Source: Taenia hydatigena
Taxonomy: Eukaryota; Platyhelminthes; Cestoda; Cyclophyllidea; Taeniidae
Reading direction: 5' to 3'
Assembly: GCA_036345935.2 (NCBI GenBank)
Contig: JADWOT020000007.1
Coordinates: 1,440,798 to 1,504,797, forward strand
DNA: 64,000 bases
Shown piece by piece: positions 27,841 to 41,475 of the stretch (within the stretch, counting starts at the first letter, position 1; every line of letters begins with the position of its first letter). The position numbers were made by a program, and so were the translations under genes. Below the pieces are notes generated by a model. That model was given only the letters and a program-made list of their open reading frames with translations. It was not told the DNA's origin and searched no databases.

Positions 27841-30186
27841 CTTCGTTAATTATCCATGTACCTTCAGCTAGAAGCCTTGTGATTGCTGCCTCTTCTGATG
27901 GCACCACAGTTACCGCACATTCCTGGGCATGACATGCCTCATCCAGCTGTCCACGCGTACCAAGGATTACATTGTTGATGCCCTTGCTCTTCATGACCAC
28001 CTCGACCGGTTGAACTATGTGTTCACTGATCCGAGGCTTGTGAAGGTACTTCACGGCTCCAATTTGGACTTGATGTGGCCGCAACGAGACTTCGGTGTGT
28101 ACATGGTGAATCTCTTCGACACCGGACAGGCAGCTCGGGTACTGTGTTTTCCGCGATTTCCCCTTGCATGCCTACTGCAGTACTTTGTTGGCATTCTACC
28201 TAACAAAGCACTCCAGCTGGCCGATTGGAGAATAAGGTGAGTTCATAGTGAACGCCGTGAGGTGCGTGTAGCTGCTGCTGCGGCTGCGGCTGCAGAATAT
28301 CCCATTGGAGAAGTGAAGACTTCGCAAGCCATAATTACTTACTCTCACTTATTGGCTTATTCAGCACTTGAGGACATTTTGTATTGTGCTAGTTATTTTA
28401 TGATAAACTCTCCTCACTACTTCCCATATCCTTTGGTAGTTAATACAAGTGTCTCAGCTGACGCTGTAGGATGTTGCATGGCCCAGGAGCCTATGATGAA
28501 TGCTTCGATGTCCGTGATGCATAAGGACTATAGTAGTGCACGTATGGATGGCATGATGGGAGGCACTCGTAGTAGAAGTAAGGGTCAACTTATGTTGCGT
28601 AATGAATTGCCTAGTCTGCTATGCTGTTGTAATAGGCAGTGCCACTTCTTGTGGTTATTGTGGGAATTTTCTTCGCTTAGACCTCTTCCCAAGGGGATGA
28701 TAGACTATGCTCCCTCAGATACACACTATCTGCTCTACTTGGCTGAGGTGCTTCGCGGCATGTTAGCTGATCAGGTTCTCCTCACTGAGGTTCTACAACG
28801 CAGTCAGCAGTTTTGTCTGCGTGCACGTATCACTCTTCTGCTCCACCTATTCGGCACTCTCCATTTTGTTTGACTGCTCTTCTTGTTGTTCCCTTACATT
28901 AGATTTACAAGAAACCGAAGTTTAATGCGTTTGAGTATCCGTCGAAATCGCATGCGGTGGTGAGGGAGTCTATGGACAAGCGTCAGCTCTACGCCCTCAA
29001 GTATCTGTGCATATTACGAGACACCATTGCACGAAATAAGGACGAAAACCCCACCTTATCACGCCTTATTGTGGCCACTCACAGGCATCTTAGCACTTCA
29101 AAATAATATCATAACGGTCGCTGATTGAACATTGAACATTTGAAAGGTGCTATCATTACCGCGGTCGACATGTTTTGGCTCTTGTGCCAGGTAGGGTGTT
29201 TTGGGGTGGAGGGTGTAGGAGCGGCTTAAACGCTTTGCCTTCTCAACAAATTGTCATTTTAGCGTCGTTATGGGGTAGGCGTGCTTAGTTGGTTGTTTCG
29301 TTCCACTTCATCGTGCGTGTGAAAAGGCGAAATGACAAATCGGCATGCGACGACTGACTGCTCTTAAAACCTCCTATTTGGTGATGTGATCAGAAGTGCT
29401 CATTCACTTCTACTCATTCAGCATATCTGTGAAGAGTGCATGCAATCTCACTTTCGGGCTGGTTGTATCAACTTGCATCATCATGTGTAGACAACCCAAA
29501 AGGAGAAGTGTATCATTCGATCAGAGGCAATGGTTCGTCGGATGTTTAGGGTAGTGTGTTTAAAGTCGTTGAAGGTGTTGAATACAAGACATCAGGGTGG
29601 GAGAGCATTGTTAAGACTAGATGATAAAAGACTGAGTCTACTAACTCTTTATCTTTCCCTTCGTTTATAGTTTCGTCCTTCGCAATCGCATACTGCATCA
29701 AATGGCTGCACTGCTACCCACGTATGTCCCTTGTCATGATTTAATCTGAGGTCCCACTGTTCGTAGTTAGTAGCACAAGCATTCATGTGTTTTGTGTAGG
29801 GGGAGAAGTGGGATGTAAGCGTGCTGCGATCCTCGGGTACCACCGCTGTTGCACAAATACGTGTGGCAATTTCGCGAAGTTGTTCTCAGTGCTAGAAGTG
29901 GCAGTCATGTCGAGCAGGTAATCGTCATTGCAAGCCCTATGCAAGTGCTCAATTAGCAGTGCTCCATCGTCAGCTTTCGCTGTTTCCTACAGGAAATTGA
30001 TTCCGATATAGCCGTAGTGGGATCAGTAACTGCGGCAACGCCAACAATGAATGTGGTTCCTTCATAAATTACTGCACCACGCTCGGCTGCTGAGCAAGCG
30101 CCTGCTTCGAAGGACTTCTGTGTGGGTGATTGGCCTTTCCATAATTGATGTGCTAATGGCCATGCTCGAGACCTCTTCTCAGGCAT
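27841..30186 (+). pseudogene. EXOSC10: EXOSC10/Rrp6 exosome exonuclease, broken multi-exon copy
   Basis: In animals this protein is the DEDD-Y 3'-5' exonuclease of the nuclear RNA exosome. The relic keeps the exonuclease and HRDC regions in order. The exon ending at 28236 reads HHSYRTFLG, TDPRLVKVLHG and ADWRIR; 28681-28822 has PLPKGMIDYA and SDTHYLLYL; 28903 to about 29075 has YKKPKF and LYALKYL; 29671-29721 has FVLRNRILHQMA; 29800-29917 has ACCDPRVPPL; a last piece starts at 29993. Introns at 28237, 29722 and 29918 have GT/AG borders in phase. Damage: the frame before HHSYR has TGA at 27896-27898 and lacks the catalytic D-x-E motif; the donor at 28823 is GC; no GT donor fits the exon before 29671; TAA interrupts the ACCDP exon at 29816-29818. 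Two later catalytic Asp (HGSNLD, SDTHY) remain. Introns rule out a retrocopy. Confidence 0.85.
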
Positions 30187-31281
30187 CTCTTCACTCTATT
30201 TAGCCACGATTATTCAATAATTTTATAGCTTTATAAGAAGCATTCCTTTGTATGGAAGTGCACCTCATAGTCATAAGTGACTGCAGAATTTGTTTTTAAC
30301 GAATGGGCTCAATGAGTGCCTTAGTCGGCTGGTTCGTTTGCTCCTCCTTTTGCTGTTTCCTTCAAAATGCATTGCTATTTCCAATCATGCTACTCAACTG
30401 GCATTAATAACACTTCTATATTTCAGCATGCCGGACCCGATTAAGTTCAGTGACTGATAGTCGCGGTCAGCATCCGCCTCGAATGTCTTCTTTTCACAAC
30501 CATGTAGAGTTAAACCTGAGGGGAACATAAGTGAGGAATCAGCATTCACACAAAAAGGCTTGACCGTCGACACTTGCGTGGACCGTATTACACACTGTAA
30601 AAATTTCTACGAGGTGTGCGCACCACATGAGCTTGCGATTGGCCCTGCCATTGTCCCCGTTTGCAAAAATTCTTATTGATTAATTCGTACGAGTCTTAAA
30701 AGCAAAAATGGATGTATCAAGCACAAAATTTGACTTCCAGTGACATGCTTTAGCCGTTGTAGTAGAGGCGGGGTCAATGATGAACTGGTTGCTGCGGATG
30801 CAACTGCAGGAATTACCAGATGGCTGCTTTTCCATCTCCTTTAGCCACAAGAACTTTCATAAGGCTCCTCCAATGCTCGCCTACTTGAAAAGCATTTGTA
30901 CCAAATGAACCATATACTCTGCCCACCATGACGTGAACCACCTTCAGGCACTAGCATCCAAACCGTTAATCAATTCTGAGTTAATATCTCTAACGAACGC
31001 ATTTAACCTCAAGTCCAATCACACATGCACCAAAAAAGGCAAGGGACATTCACACTTGCCACGTTTTGTGCTAACGCGTCGCAGTAGTGACAATACGATA
31101 GCGAAATGCCATGCACGCTTGGGTTGTACGGACCATATTATGTGTGGCAGAGTTATTACAAGATGCCATTGTGAAGTTGCTTACTGGATATTGGCGACAA
31201 AAGAAACCATCTCGATTTGCTTAGGGAATTACCTATACTGCTCTTTTGCCTTGAGAAAACTTATTTGAAGATTAGGATTAC
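30157..31281 (-). repeat. inverted repeat, right arm
   Basis: This is the reverse-complement partner of 13238-14385. Its left edge overlaps the last remnants of the EXOSC10 relic. Conservation runs from CATGCTCGAGACCTCTTC to the AAGATTAGGAT block, with small indels. It may be a decayed mobile element or a segmental duplication. Confidence 0.8.
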
Positions 31282-31560
31282 CGCGCCTTAACTACCAACA
31301 TCCAGCATGCTCAATCCGGTAGCAATGGTTCCAAAATATCATAATGCAAACGCTTTAGCAATATCTTGATCATAGTCCTTAAAAAGCACACGCAAATTCT
31401 TCTTTTAAACGGATTACGCAAACAAGTAGAATGGCCCATTACGAGGGTGTCATTTCGGTCATTGCAATTAAACGGATGCCAATAAGCATAAAAACTTAAA
31501 GCTGCCAACGGATACAGCATACCAGTGCTGATTGAAGACTACCTAGCACCTCGTAGAAGC
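31282..31560 (+). repeat. diverged repeat related to 39420-39730
   Basis: A 35-bp block around CAACATCCAG and CTCAATCC matches 39430-39465 well. A second block around ATACCAGTGCTG matches 39681-39700. The sequence between is too diverged to align by eye. Confidence 0.4.
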
Positions 31561-31779
31561 AGTGGGAGCAGCAAAATAGATGATTATATAAGATCAATGC
31601 AAAGAGGTGATACACGTAAGGAATGGTCCACCCACCACCTGTGGCAGCGGTCCTCGAACCGAAGAGCATCCACCTACATGTCGAAAGAAATGTGACGACT
31701 ATTAATATTCTCGGGCAAGGTGACGTTCTCCAATAATCTTACTGACAGAATAGGCAGACTTGTGCTTAGTCTGACAGTG

Positions 31780-31925
31780 ACGTAGGCTGCACGCTGACGT
31801 CTCGATCGTCAGAGGATTCCGCTACCTCGGCTTAGGCTTATTCAAATCGCGTCTACTGAAGTTGCATAAGGCGCAATTTTTGCTCATTGATGAAGAAAAG
31901 CAAACTGAATTACCCTTCTAATGGT
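31780..31925 (+). repeat. copy of the 235-bp optional block
   Basis: It aligns with 40372-40500. Shared words include GGCTTAGGCTTATTCA and a following ATCGCG. Here the block occurs without the repeat module that flanks it at 40.1-41.5 kb. Confidence 0.55.
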
Positions 31926-32454
31926 TATCACAGCCGTGCCGCTTTCACTAAACAAAAATGATACCGAAAATATTCGGATAATATAAATGCTGCCGAGCAA
32001 TTACTTAGAACTGAGAAACACAAGAGCTAGCGATTCCTTTTATGGGGCATAAATGCTCAGCTCGAAAAGACACAAAGCGCATCACAACAACTACTGATTA
32101 TAAGCTCATTAGAGCCTGAGAAATCATGGAGCAATAGGAGAGTCAAATTTTAAACCAAGCTTATTCAGCAATGCTTAAAACCAATCAGGTGCAACAGCAA
32201 AACAAACACATTCATGTCCACATTTAGGGATAAAAATCCAGCAGAAAATAACGTATGAAAATTGAATGATGCTGTAATTTCAAAAAGTATAAATCACACG
32301 GCCAAAGTACGGAGGATAGTGGTTGGCACCAAGAAAGAAAAATCAACAGATAATGTAATAGATAAAAATAAATGACTAGCAAATAAAGAAGAAAAGCAAG
32401 CCATGTAGAAAAGGCAACATCGGCGCCAACCTGCTTGGTAGTTGTCACGCTTCA

Positions 32455-32852
32455 TTTTGCACTGACCCGTGCGCCTGCTACGATGACGAATAAGGGAGGG
32501 CTGTGAGGGATGCATGATGCCGAATAGTGAATGGAATGGTGTGGGGACGGGTCCTGATGGGTGGGTGGGTGTGTGGGTGTAAGGCGGATAGGAGGAGAAA
32601 TGATACCATTATAAGCACGAATGTTTCGATTGTTCTTTATATATGGCACAGGCGCGGTCGGAAACCTAGAACTGTCTTTTGATTTGAGATGAGGTTGGTT
32701 TTAGTTGTTGCGATTGCGTTCCATGTCGCGCTGATAGACATAAATGTCATGCCTGCCCTAACCTCCAAAGTTCTTTGGAACCATTCCCTTCTGCACAGTG
32801 ACCGTCCATTTTGCCGCACAACTAGATTTAACGTTGTGTAAAAAATAAATAA
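32455..32852 (-). repeat. interspersed repeat, copy 1
   Basis: It aligns in the same orientation with 63632-64000, at about 70-75 percent by eye. Landmarks are GTGCGCCTG, GAATAGTGAATG, GGCGGATA, ATAAGCAC and the terminal CAACTAGATTTAAC. On the minus strand both copies keep partly open frames with common residues (SRFPT, AY, SP, IRL, HQ), which hints at a former coding segment on that strand. No family was recognised. Confidence 0.7.
32559..32577 (+). other. G-quadruplex-type motif
   Basis: Four runs of three G are separated by T, T and TGTGT (GGGTGGGTGGGTGTGTGGG). This meets the usual G3 with loops of 1-7 rule. It lies inside the repeat at 32455-32852; the second copy of that repeat lacks the runs. 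Confidence 0.6.
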
Positions 32853-33709
32853 CTTTGGTTTTGGCGAAAAGTGGTTACGTCATAAAAACAACGATTGTCG
32901 TCACAATGCTTCAATAACTGGGCAATTATTGGGCGGTACTGAATCCAATAATTCATTGGACTTGCAGTTAGAGGTTGTGGTCCCACGCGAGTCAAATGGC
33001 GTCTGCAGATACTGTTGTATGTGACAATACATATGTTTTTAACGGTTCCCCCAGTTACGAAAAGTGCATCCGAGTTCTAAGACACCAGTTTTCGCGATCG
33101 CAATTATGTTAAATTTGAACTCGTAAGACATGATCCTCTTGTCGCAAGTAATATTTGTTCAGTTTCAAGCCAAACCTCCGATTTAAGGTGAAATTCAAGA
33201 CCGCGTTCTGATCCATTCGACTTAGTTCATAGCAGATCTTATGACGAAAGATATTAACTTTACTTACATCCTTCACTGAGCTAATAGCGCAAACATTCCT
33301 TCTTCTTTTTGAACGACAGCACTTTTATTTAACATTCTATCCAGGCATGTTTACTTTAATTACACAAATAATGTTTTAAAGCAGGTTGTTAATCCTTCAG
33401 TCCTCGGTGGTTTGCACTATGCACTTAGGAGGATATGCGATTCTTTAAAAGTTAAATCGCCAGTTGTAAAGGCGATTAATGATTCTCATAAATTTTGTTC
33501 TTTGTACTGCTTTGCACACAATGCATTGAAAGCATTCCTCGTCTCGAGTTGCTCAAGTGAAGACTTCCTACTAGCCTGTAAAATTAAGCTCGGCCAAAAT
33601 GCTAGCATTTAAAAATGCGCCTAGTTCTGCAAGATCCACAATTCGTTAAAGAGTAAACCTGATTCTTTTATCCGAAGATCCGATTGGTCTAAAAAACGTT
33701 ATTTACTGT
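32853..33709. other. no recognisable gene
   Basis: AT-rich sequence. A 66-codon plus frame at 33412-33612 has no motif. Confidence 0.4.
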
Positions 33710-33865
33710 TCAACCAACCAACCCGATCGTGTACTTAGCATTGGAGAACACTGCTGTCTGGACGGCTTCCATTTTGATAGTTCCACAAGTGTGCGCATCC
33801 ATGCCATCGATGCTGGCCTGCAGTGTCTTACCGTCTTCTTCCATCTTAATTACGATGTACCTCAT
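33710..33865 (-). CDS. short open frame of 51 codons, unrecognised
   Basis: It starts at ATG (33865-33863) and ends at TGA (33712-33710). The product begins MRYIVIKMEEDG, is mixed in charge and has a short repetition of IKME. It has no signal peptide or membrane segment. The composition looks protein-like, but there is no homologue that I recognise and no splice context. Chance is a real alternative. Confidence 0.18.
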   Translation of the reverse strand: MRYIVIKMEEDGKTLQASIDGMDAHTCGTIKMEAVQTAVFSNAKYTIGLVG

Positions 33866-34366
33866 ATTTACAAGGGCTTTGTGTTATTTACTATCATCTG
33901 TCATCTTATCTGTTAGCTTTGTCTCAGCGGAAAAGGACACTTCAAACTGGATCATCAATGCATGAAGCTTCATGCACCGCTTTCATCCACTTGCAAATCT
34001 TCTGTGGCACTTCGTCTGCGCAGTTGTCCTAGACTTAAGTTGGTCTCTCAAGTATAGATGCGTCATTTCTTCCGGAAGTTGATTTATGCCATCAGTAACT
34101 GCTAAGTAAAAAAGACGTTAATGTAGCCGCACCATCATGTCATGATTTTAAACTTGAATTTGTGCTTACAGACGTCGTAAAAATCTAAGCGAATGTAAAA
34201 TTTGACGAACATTGCACGCTGGCAGTAAAATCCAATGTAGTAGTGTCACATTTACCTGGTTACAATCCCCTTGATTACTTAGCGCGCACTTATTTGAGTA
34301 AAATCTATTTAACCTTTTCAGCATGTCTAATAATCCTGCGGTCTTGACAGCACAGCGCTAGTTGAG

Positions 34367-34976
34367 GGTCTGGAGTAACTATTAGGTTAATGACAGCGGT
34401 TTTACTGACCGACACGTCGAGGTCACTCAAACCGTCGCACTCTACCTATGCGAATGTGGGCTTGTGAATCGGGTGCGGCGACAATGTGAATCAGATCATT
34501 CACTGGTCCCATACGCTGGCATGTTTAAACCCGTCTCGATTGATGCGTTCATCATCCGCAGCTGGTGAATAGATGACTGCTCACGGTGGTACCTCGCCTC
34601 CGTCTCCCCCTTTTCCTCCCCTCGTGTCTGCATCCTGCACCACCACACTCGGCCACCCTGTCTTGCCACCAAACCGCCATTAGTACCTACCCAACCACGA
34701 CTCCCGTCTGTGTGAGCACGCGTAGTGTGAACATGGAACATGTAACAACACGTCCATTCATCATATGACAATACATTGCTCACGCACAGGGTGTTCGTGT
34801 TTGATTTCCGACAGTCCACGATCTATCCATTCACGAGGGCTGCATGGACTATTGCGTGGATTAAGATTGCTAAAACTCCCAGTTCAAGTTCGGTCTAAAC
34901 CGGAAGTGTTTAAGGCTAATTTGGTGATTGCAAGCATCCAACTTCAAGTGCTTTGGAAGTCTATTGAGTCTGTTCG
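34367..34976 (+). repeat. interspersed repeat, 5' module (copy B)
   Basis: This is the second copy of the module at 9377-9961, in the same orientation. It is not followed by the 3' module, so the two modules can occur apart. It includes a C-rich, CpG-containing tract around 34600-34640. Confidence 0.8.
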
Positions 34977-37900
34977 ATGTCCTGCTGCCCCTATGCTTCT
35001 CATCGTCAGCATTACAGAATGTGCTCTTGGATTACGCTAGCTCACGTTATGCACGAAATAGACATCACTTATTAAGAATGGCACAGAACAGCGGCAGTGC
35101 CTGTGTACAACAAAGTGCGGTGATGGGACAAGTTCCTTGTGAAAAGAAGACGGCCACACTCGTGGATATCCGTACCAGCAGGAGACGTCAGCCTACTCGA
35201 CAACTATACGTTTGAGCGTACATACGTCCATCAGTCAATGGCAATTCCTCAAATGTCGAGATGCCTCTAACCCACACGGTGGTAATTCTTGAGAACGTTT
35301 ATTGGTTGGGTAAACTTTCCGATGCCCAGGGTCCGATTGACATCCAGCATAACCCGTCGTAAAATTTTACCAGGGATGACTACATTTGTACTAATGCTTA
35401 CGGCAATTACGATCCAAAATTCCTTCTTCATTTGGATTGTAGTGAAGGAAAGAGAAACCACCTTTATGACCAATCTGTCATGCATGTCAAGATCAGTTCC
35501 TGAGTAACACGCAGAGCTCATTCAGCTCAACAAGACCAAAAAGTTCCTCCATCTTCCCCATCAACTCCACCGCACAACTGCTCAATGTCTTCGGATGCGT
35601 CTGCTATAACTTCATCCCCTCCTCTATTGTGCTCAACTAACAGGAAATCACAACTGGGATGTTTTGAGAACCGAGTTGATGCAATGGGTGTGGAACTGTT
35701 CCTTCTGTACATCACCCTACACACGCATTACGGTCTGGTCGTCGTCAGCTGGATCTAAATCGAGATCATATATCACCAGACAATTTGCGCTAATGAAATG
35801 TAGACCGCACTTACCCGTTTTGCTGTTCCATATAAGGACAAACTCTGGTGGAAAATAACGCACATGCTATATCTAAGAGATCATAATTAAAACCAAATTT
35901 GTGAGTGGGGGTGAAAATCGCAGGGGTCATTCCAAGAGAAAAACATGACACATCCAGGGCTCATTTAAGAGAAGGGACAAGGAAAAACTCTTGGAATAAA
36001 GCGTATGAGATCTACTCGACAATCCCTCTACTTTATAAATGCAGACTAAAGGCAAAGGTTGCACAGGAAAAAAGATGCAACCGAAGAACTTGGAGCTAGA
36101 TCGATAAAAACTACCATCTTTCATACGTTAAAAGGAGATACAGATTGAACCTATTAATGAATTAATTACAAGCTCGGGGACAGGAATAATGAAGCTAAGC
36201 TAAAAATGCCTGCCAGACCAAACAACAGATACGAAATGGCTGCCTCTTTGCCTATTTTAAGAAAGGAAGGATTGCACATGGGCGAAGAAGAGTTTAAAGG
36301 GCCAAATGAAACAGCGTATGAAGGCGGTTCAGCAGGATCGTTGCAAAACTTGCCTTTTGAGAAAAATAGCTAACCGACTTGACTTTACGCGTAGTAGTTG
36401 AGTTCAAAACGCGAAAACCCTAACGCCCCACCAAGAGCCTGTTAATGGATTGATGTTTGCTCCCTACAGGCTAACAAAAGGCAAGGGACCCTAACTCTCC
36501 AAACAGCCGACTTTAAACTTTCTGCAAAAATACTAGCTTTCACGAAAATATTATAAAAGTGAATGAAATCAGAAAATCTGGTGCCATAAGCGAAGACCAA
36601 TTAACAGGAGCACGTCGTCACTCGTTCATTGGAAGCCAAAGCTTGGCATCGGTTACGAAGATAGGGAAACGGGTAATTTTCTATGCTCAATCACCCTCCT
36701 CAAATCTACTTTAAAAATAAGGCATTACTTAATCAAAATCTTGCAAAAGATTAGGCATTGGAAAATAACAAACGCATGACAGTGAAGAGAACGATGATAA
36801 GATAACTTACCACACTAAAAGGAAGAAGTTACGCCTCTCAGTAAAAAACAGAACCGGTAGCAGAGTGGGAAGAAGCAATAACGCAGAGGTAAGTCGCAAA
36901 TATACTACGCGTCGAGCACTCGATGATGAGTCGCGAGACTCTTGTGATTGATACAATTTGATCTGATCATCCCCTCATTGAGTCCGGCAATACTGTGGAT
37001 AGATGCTGACTGAGTTATGGATTCTTGGGTGATTAACGATGCAATTCGTAGAACAAACGTAGATTGACAATGTTCATCCCCATTGTGGGTCCCGTGCCCC
37101 TGCGACTGGGCCCAAATTGATAGATAAGACCGCAATGATGAGTTACGCGGCTATTTTATCTGCATCTGGTGGTTTCGAACGGTCAACCAACCAACACTGC
37201 TTTGCGCAACCCCTTATCTGAAGCCTAAATCTTATGCTACAGACAATATACTTAGTCGAACGATTTGTTACTAACGGCACTTGGTAGAAAAGCGGCTTTG
37301 AGGCATGGCAAAGCGTGCCGACAAAGTTCGGCAATGACGTGACCCACTTCAATTCAACGTCGATGGGTGCCTAGTGTGAGCCAGCTAGCCATCCAGCATT
37401 GCTACACCTCATTCTCGACAGAACTTGCATTCCTAGAGGCACCGTAATTGACATCTGCCTCCCTCTCTTGACTTTAGTCAGCGCAAAGCCCAGCAAATTG
37501 AGTAATCTATCAAAATGAAATTGATGTTTCCAACTCCTCTCAGTAAGCTTTATATCCAGCTGACTAATGTGCTTCCCTCTAACATCTCGGCCATTCAGAG
37601 TGCTGCATTTCCCATTATTTAAATGCTTTCTGTGAGCGCTGAAAACAGGCCCATCTGGACCAGTCTTATATATCTTCTGTATGCTGCAAGTAAAAAGTGG
37701 GCAGAGAGCTAGACCGATAGTAGACAGATAGGTAGGTAGATAGGTTGGCAGATAGAAAAAGTGAGATATACAGAGCGGCAAACGAATCATTAGACAGCCA
37801 ACACTGGCTTTACTCCCACACCCAGCCTCCGTTTCCAAACCTCCACCATGTGACTAATCATTTTAATAAACAAAGAACAGAAACGCAAATATGTAATGGA

Positions 37901-39419
37901 AGAACTTTAATGCTTTACAAATAACTCTTCCCTACACATGACTATCGTGTTAAGGTCATGCGCCGCAGAAAGCACTCGCGCAACGGAGACAACTAATCGA
38001 TGTCACGAGGCTAGGGTGCAGGCTGGACCACACTGGGTCTCTGCCATTGTCGCCGTGGCGCTTGCTGGCTAAACATCAGACGCCACATTAAAAGCGGGCT
38101 GCGAAAACCGCTCAATATCATCAGGTGCTAGAACATGCGGTTGGAGCCCGCATGCACTAAGCCCTGGACATGTCGATGACAGCGACATCCCCTTCCACCC
38201 TCTCCGATACCTAGGGTCACCCACAGCTCCGCTGCATTTGACACGCTCATGACAACAATCAAAGACAATGGACATTACGTGTAATAGACCAAGCGCGCAT
38301 GTGCATGTGCTCAAAACAGCGGAACACATACCGTGTACAAGGCAGCTAAACATAATAAGGCATCCCGTTTCTTCCGGCTATGAGCAACTTACAAACTACG
38401 CATTATTAGTAGCGACAAAGTAATCGAAGTGAAGCAATGCTCTCCAAATAAACTAGTCACGAGGGCGTCAGAGAGGTGTTGATTTTAGCATCTCCGACAG
38501 TCTGATGTTTTAACTAAGATGGAGCGGATTCAACAAGTTCGCTCACATCAGGCAGGATCGTACACTTGTTCCAACTCCACATCCTATATCGCTAAAGCAA
38601 AACGGATGGAGATAAGTAGACATATTACCTCACCTTCCCCTGACTATCCAGCAAAAACCCCACCAACCAAATAACCAAATCAACAGATAAGTTGAAGGAG
38701 CGCAAGTAAATAAACCGATGAAGCTCAACGCTTGCCAAATTACACTAGCCTGTGTCTTGGGAGACGTCCACTGACTACTGACCGTCAAGAATAATAACAT
38801 GGCCAACCTGCACTTTTGTCTGTCCACACACTACCTGCCAGTCAACTATTAGCCCAAAAGCAAAACAGCTAAAGCCAACGCTAACTACTACTACGTCTAA
38901 GGAGGAAGAGTGAGGAGAAGGACTACGTCGAGACTGCTGCATTGCTACAGGAGAAGTGAACAAGCCAAGACAATTGGTGAGTCGTCTTCAAAGTCACCAT
39001 CGTGACATTATGTTTCCCATACACACTTCGTTCATCAGCAATTCGGAGGCAGACATCTCTGGAGGCTTCCCCTGATAATGATAAATGTGCATAGTTTGGT
39101 GCCTTAGGCAGGGAACAGTAAACAGTCGAATTCACTTCAAGTCGCATATTCTTCCCTGCCTTTTCGTTCGTTTACAAATAAACTAGCATCAGCAGAAGGG
39201 ACCAACGCAATTGCCTAATAGTCAGGAAAATCTGAGTGCACCTAAAATGCGTATATACCTACGAAGTAGTCCCATCAAATTTACAGAACGATTAAAAGAA
39301 GCAAACCAGCAACAAGCTATCAAGCCACAAGGAGTTTCAGTAGAATATGCTTATTTAATGCAAAAGTATTCAGCACCTATGCTGCCGTTCCGACTAACAA
39401 AGAAGTAGCATGACGCAAA
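34977..39419. other. no recognisable gene; decayed intergenic sequence
   Basis: Minus frames at 35267-35521 and 35527-35724 lie in series and the first is preceded by an acceptor-like CAG, but neither shows a known domain. Minus 37371-37838 (155 codons) overlaps a GATA/GGTA tract and is probably chance. Nothing else can be supported. Confidence 0.4.
37716..37755 (+). repeat. imperfect GATA/GGTA microsatellite
   Basis: Interrupted tetranucleotide units of the form GATA and GGTA run for about 40 bp. Confidence 0.7.
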
Positions 39420-39730
39420 TCAACCTCTCTTACCTAGCAACATCCAGTACACTCAATCCAGTAACAACAAATTCGACACACTTTGTAATAACCATAAACA
39501 ATTTCTCTCAATCAAACTTCTCAAAGAGCACATGCATATTCGTCGAATCCTGCTAAACACAATCTGCCCCAGTTAGGCCTCCATGACAATACATGTGTTC
39601 GACGAACGTACACCACCTACCCATCTGACCAGCAAAACAAAACAAAATGCGCAAAAGTCAGAACTGCCACTACTTCATTTATACCAGTGCTGGATGGAAG
39701 CATCTAAACAACCGATGACAGCAAGCAAGT
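39420..39730 (+). repeat. diverged repeat related to 31282-31560
   Basis: It shares the CAACATCCAG and ATACCAGTGCTG blocks with 31282-31560 in the same order and orientation. The middle is poorly conserved. Confidence 0.4.
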
Positions 39731-40131
39731 GGAACATGTGGAAAACAAAATAGTAAGAGGAGGCACAGTTAGTCCTGAGTCAGCGTTGGATCCCCATTCA
39801 ACAGGCAGTGACTGCGGCTTGTTGCAAAAGACTACACTTCGCAGTCAGGCGTCACACCTCATCAAAGTAGATAAACAGCAAGCAAACAGCATGTACAAGT
39901 GGAGACTTTACAGATGTGCATAAAATGTCCATTTATACGCACCTATGAATTGGCAGGTTCCTTCCTCCATCATCTATCCACAATCCTCACACGCACTGAC
40001 TTGGACCTTTTCGCCTACCACGTCACAACGCAGGAGTCACGACACGGCACCGCTTGCACCCTACTTTGCAGACTTCCAACAGTTTCGGCAAAAATCCATC
40101 GGTGAACGCTGGTTGCCAAAACGACATTCAG

Positions 40132-41475
40132 CATTGGCACAGCCTTAACGCAACACCTGTCCTTTGCACTCCGAGGAAACATTACTGGTATGCCGCTTCA
40201 TTCGTTCAGTCATCTCCATTTCTCGCAGCAGAACTCAATATTTGCACCCACCCATCACCTGCGCCGCCAAATATTTCATCCGAAATACATCCTCGTATCT
40301 GTAGGAACAGGCTGAGTATTCAGGAAGCAATGTCTATCAAACCGATGGATAGACATTTATTGTGACGATCGCGTAGAATGCACGTTGAAGTCTCGTTCGT
40401 AGCAGAATGTTTGCGACCTTGGCTTAGGCTTATTCAGATCGCGCCTGCTGAAGCTGAAGGCGCCGATGACATTCTGTTTATAAATGGAGAAAAAGTACTC
40501 GAGCATCCCTTCGGAGGGCACCTCAACCGAATCCGCGTCCGATGAGCACGAATGATTCTGCCAATATGGCTAATGCAACAATTTGGATAACGCAGCTGTC
40601 ACATTGCTCTTGTGAAAAGACTTGGGGAAAAGGATTAACGACTGATTCGTCACAGCACAACACAATTCATGCTATCTTATAGGCGGAAACTTATTTGCAC
40701 TGCTACAGAGTGGAGAGCAATAGAGAAACCAGGCTTCGAATTTGACAATTTTTCTGAAAGTTCTCAGAGCTTATTAGACGCGCCACCACAGGCAGGCGCA
40801 TCGTTGTTATCCTTAAGATCCGGACCATCGTTGACACCAATTGAAACCTGAAATTCGACACTTCTTCTCAATTTGAAGCCAACAGGTCATATTTTGCCAA
40901 AATACCGCCGCAACTGAAGCACATAATTCACCCATCATACCGACAGACAATATACCAAACACGGCCAGTGACCTTGAAACTGCTTGAAATAAAAAAACTT
41001 CTGATTAAATACCTTCCTAACCCTAAACATACAGAAGTACTTAATAAATTAGTTTTTAGAACCCATGAAATTGCATAATAATTACAAGCGGTTCATCGTC
41101 AAAGGCGGATTCATGTAAAAAATTGGTATGCATTTATAAAACATTTGTGGACAATTGAATAAGGAACCGAACACCGCGCAAACTTAATGGTACCCATTTC
41201 TGGAAATGGTGTGTTCAAAATTATGCAGTACATGTGAGACTCAAAACGCTATCCTTCAGCAGACTGATGGATGTGTTGCAAATTGAAAGTAGAATAGTGG
41301 CTTCTGTCGGCTCCGGCGAATTCGACATTCAGCTCCTTTTTAACCCTGGTATCGAGGGTGTATTAAAAACAACATAGATTTATACGGTGAATAAGGATGT
41401 GGCGTGCTTGCCGTTTGTCTTCTTGCCTTCCGCCTTGTAATCCTTTGAATGAATAGGTCGGAGCTTTGTAAATAT
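40132..41475 (+). repeat. interspersed repeat, 3' module (copy C)
   Basis: This is the second copy of the module at 9968-10830. It continues into a shortened version of the unit that is tandemly duplicated at 10831-11899, recognisable by AGGATGTGGCG and GAATGAATAGGTC. It contains an extra 235-bp block at 40374-40608. The 5' module is missing upstream. Confidence 0.8.
40374..40608 (+). repeat. 235-bp block present here, absent from copy A
   Basis: In copy A the flanks meet directly near 10212 (GACGATTGCA then TTTGTGAAAA). Here they are separated by 235 bp. Part of the block recurs at 31780-31925. It is either an inserted unit or part of the original element that copy A has lost. No clear target-site duplication was seen. 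Confidence 0.6.
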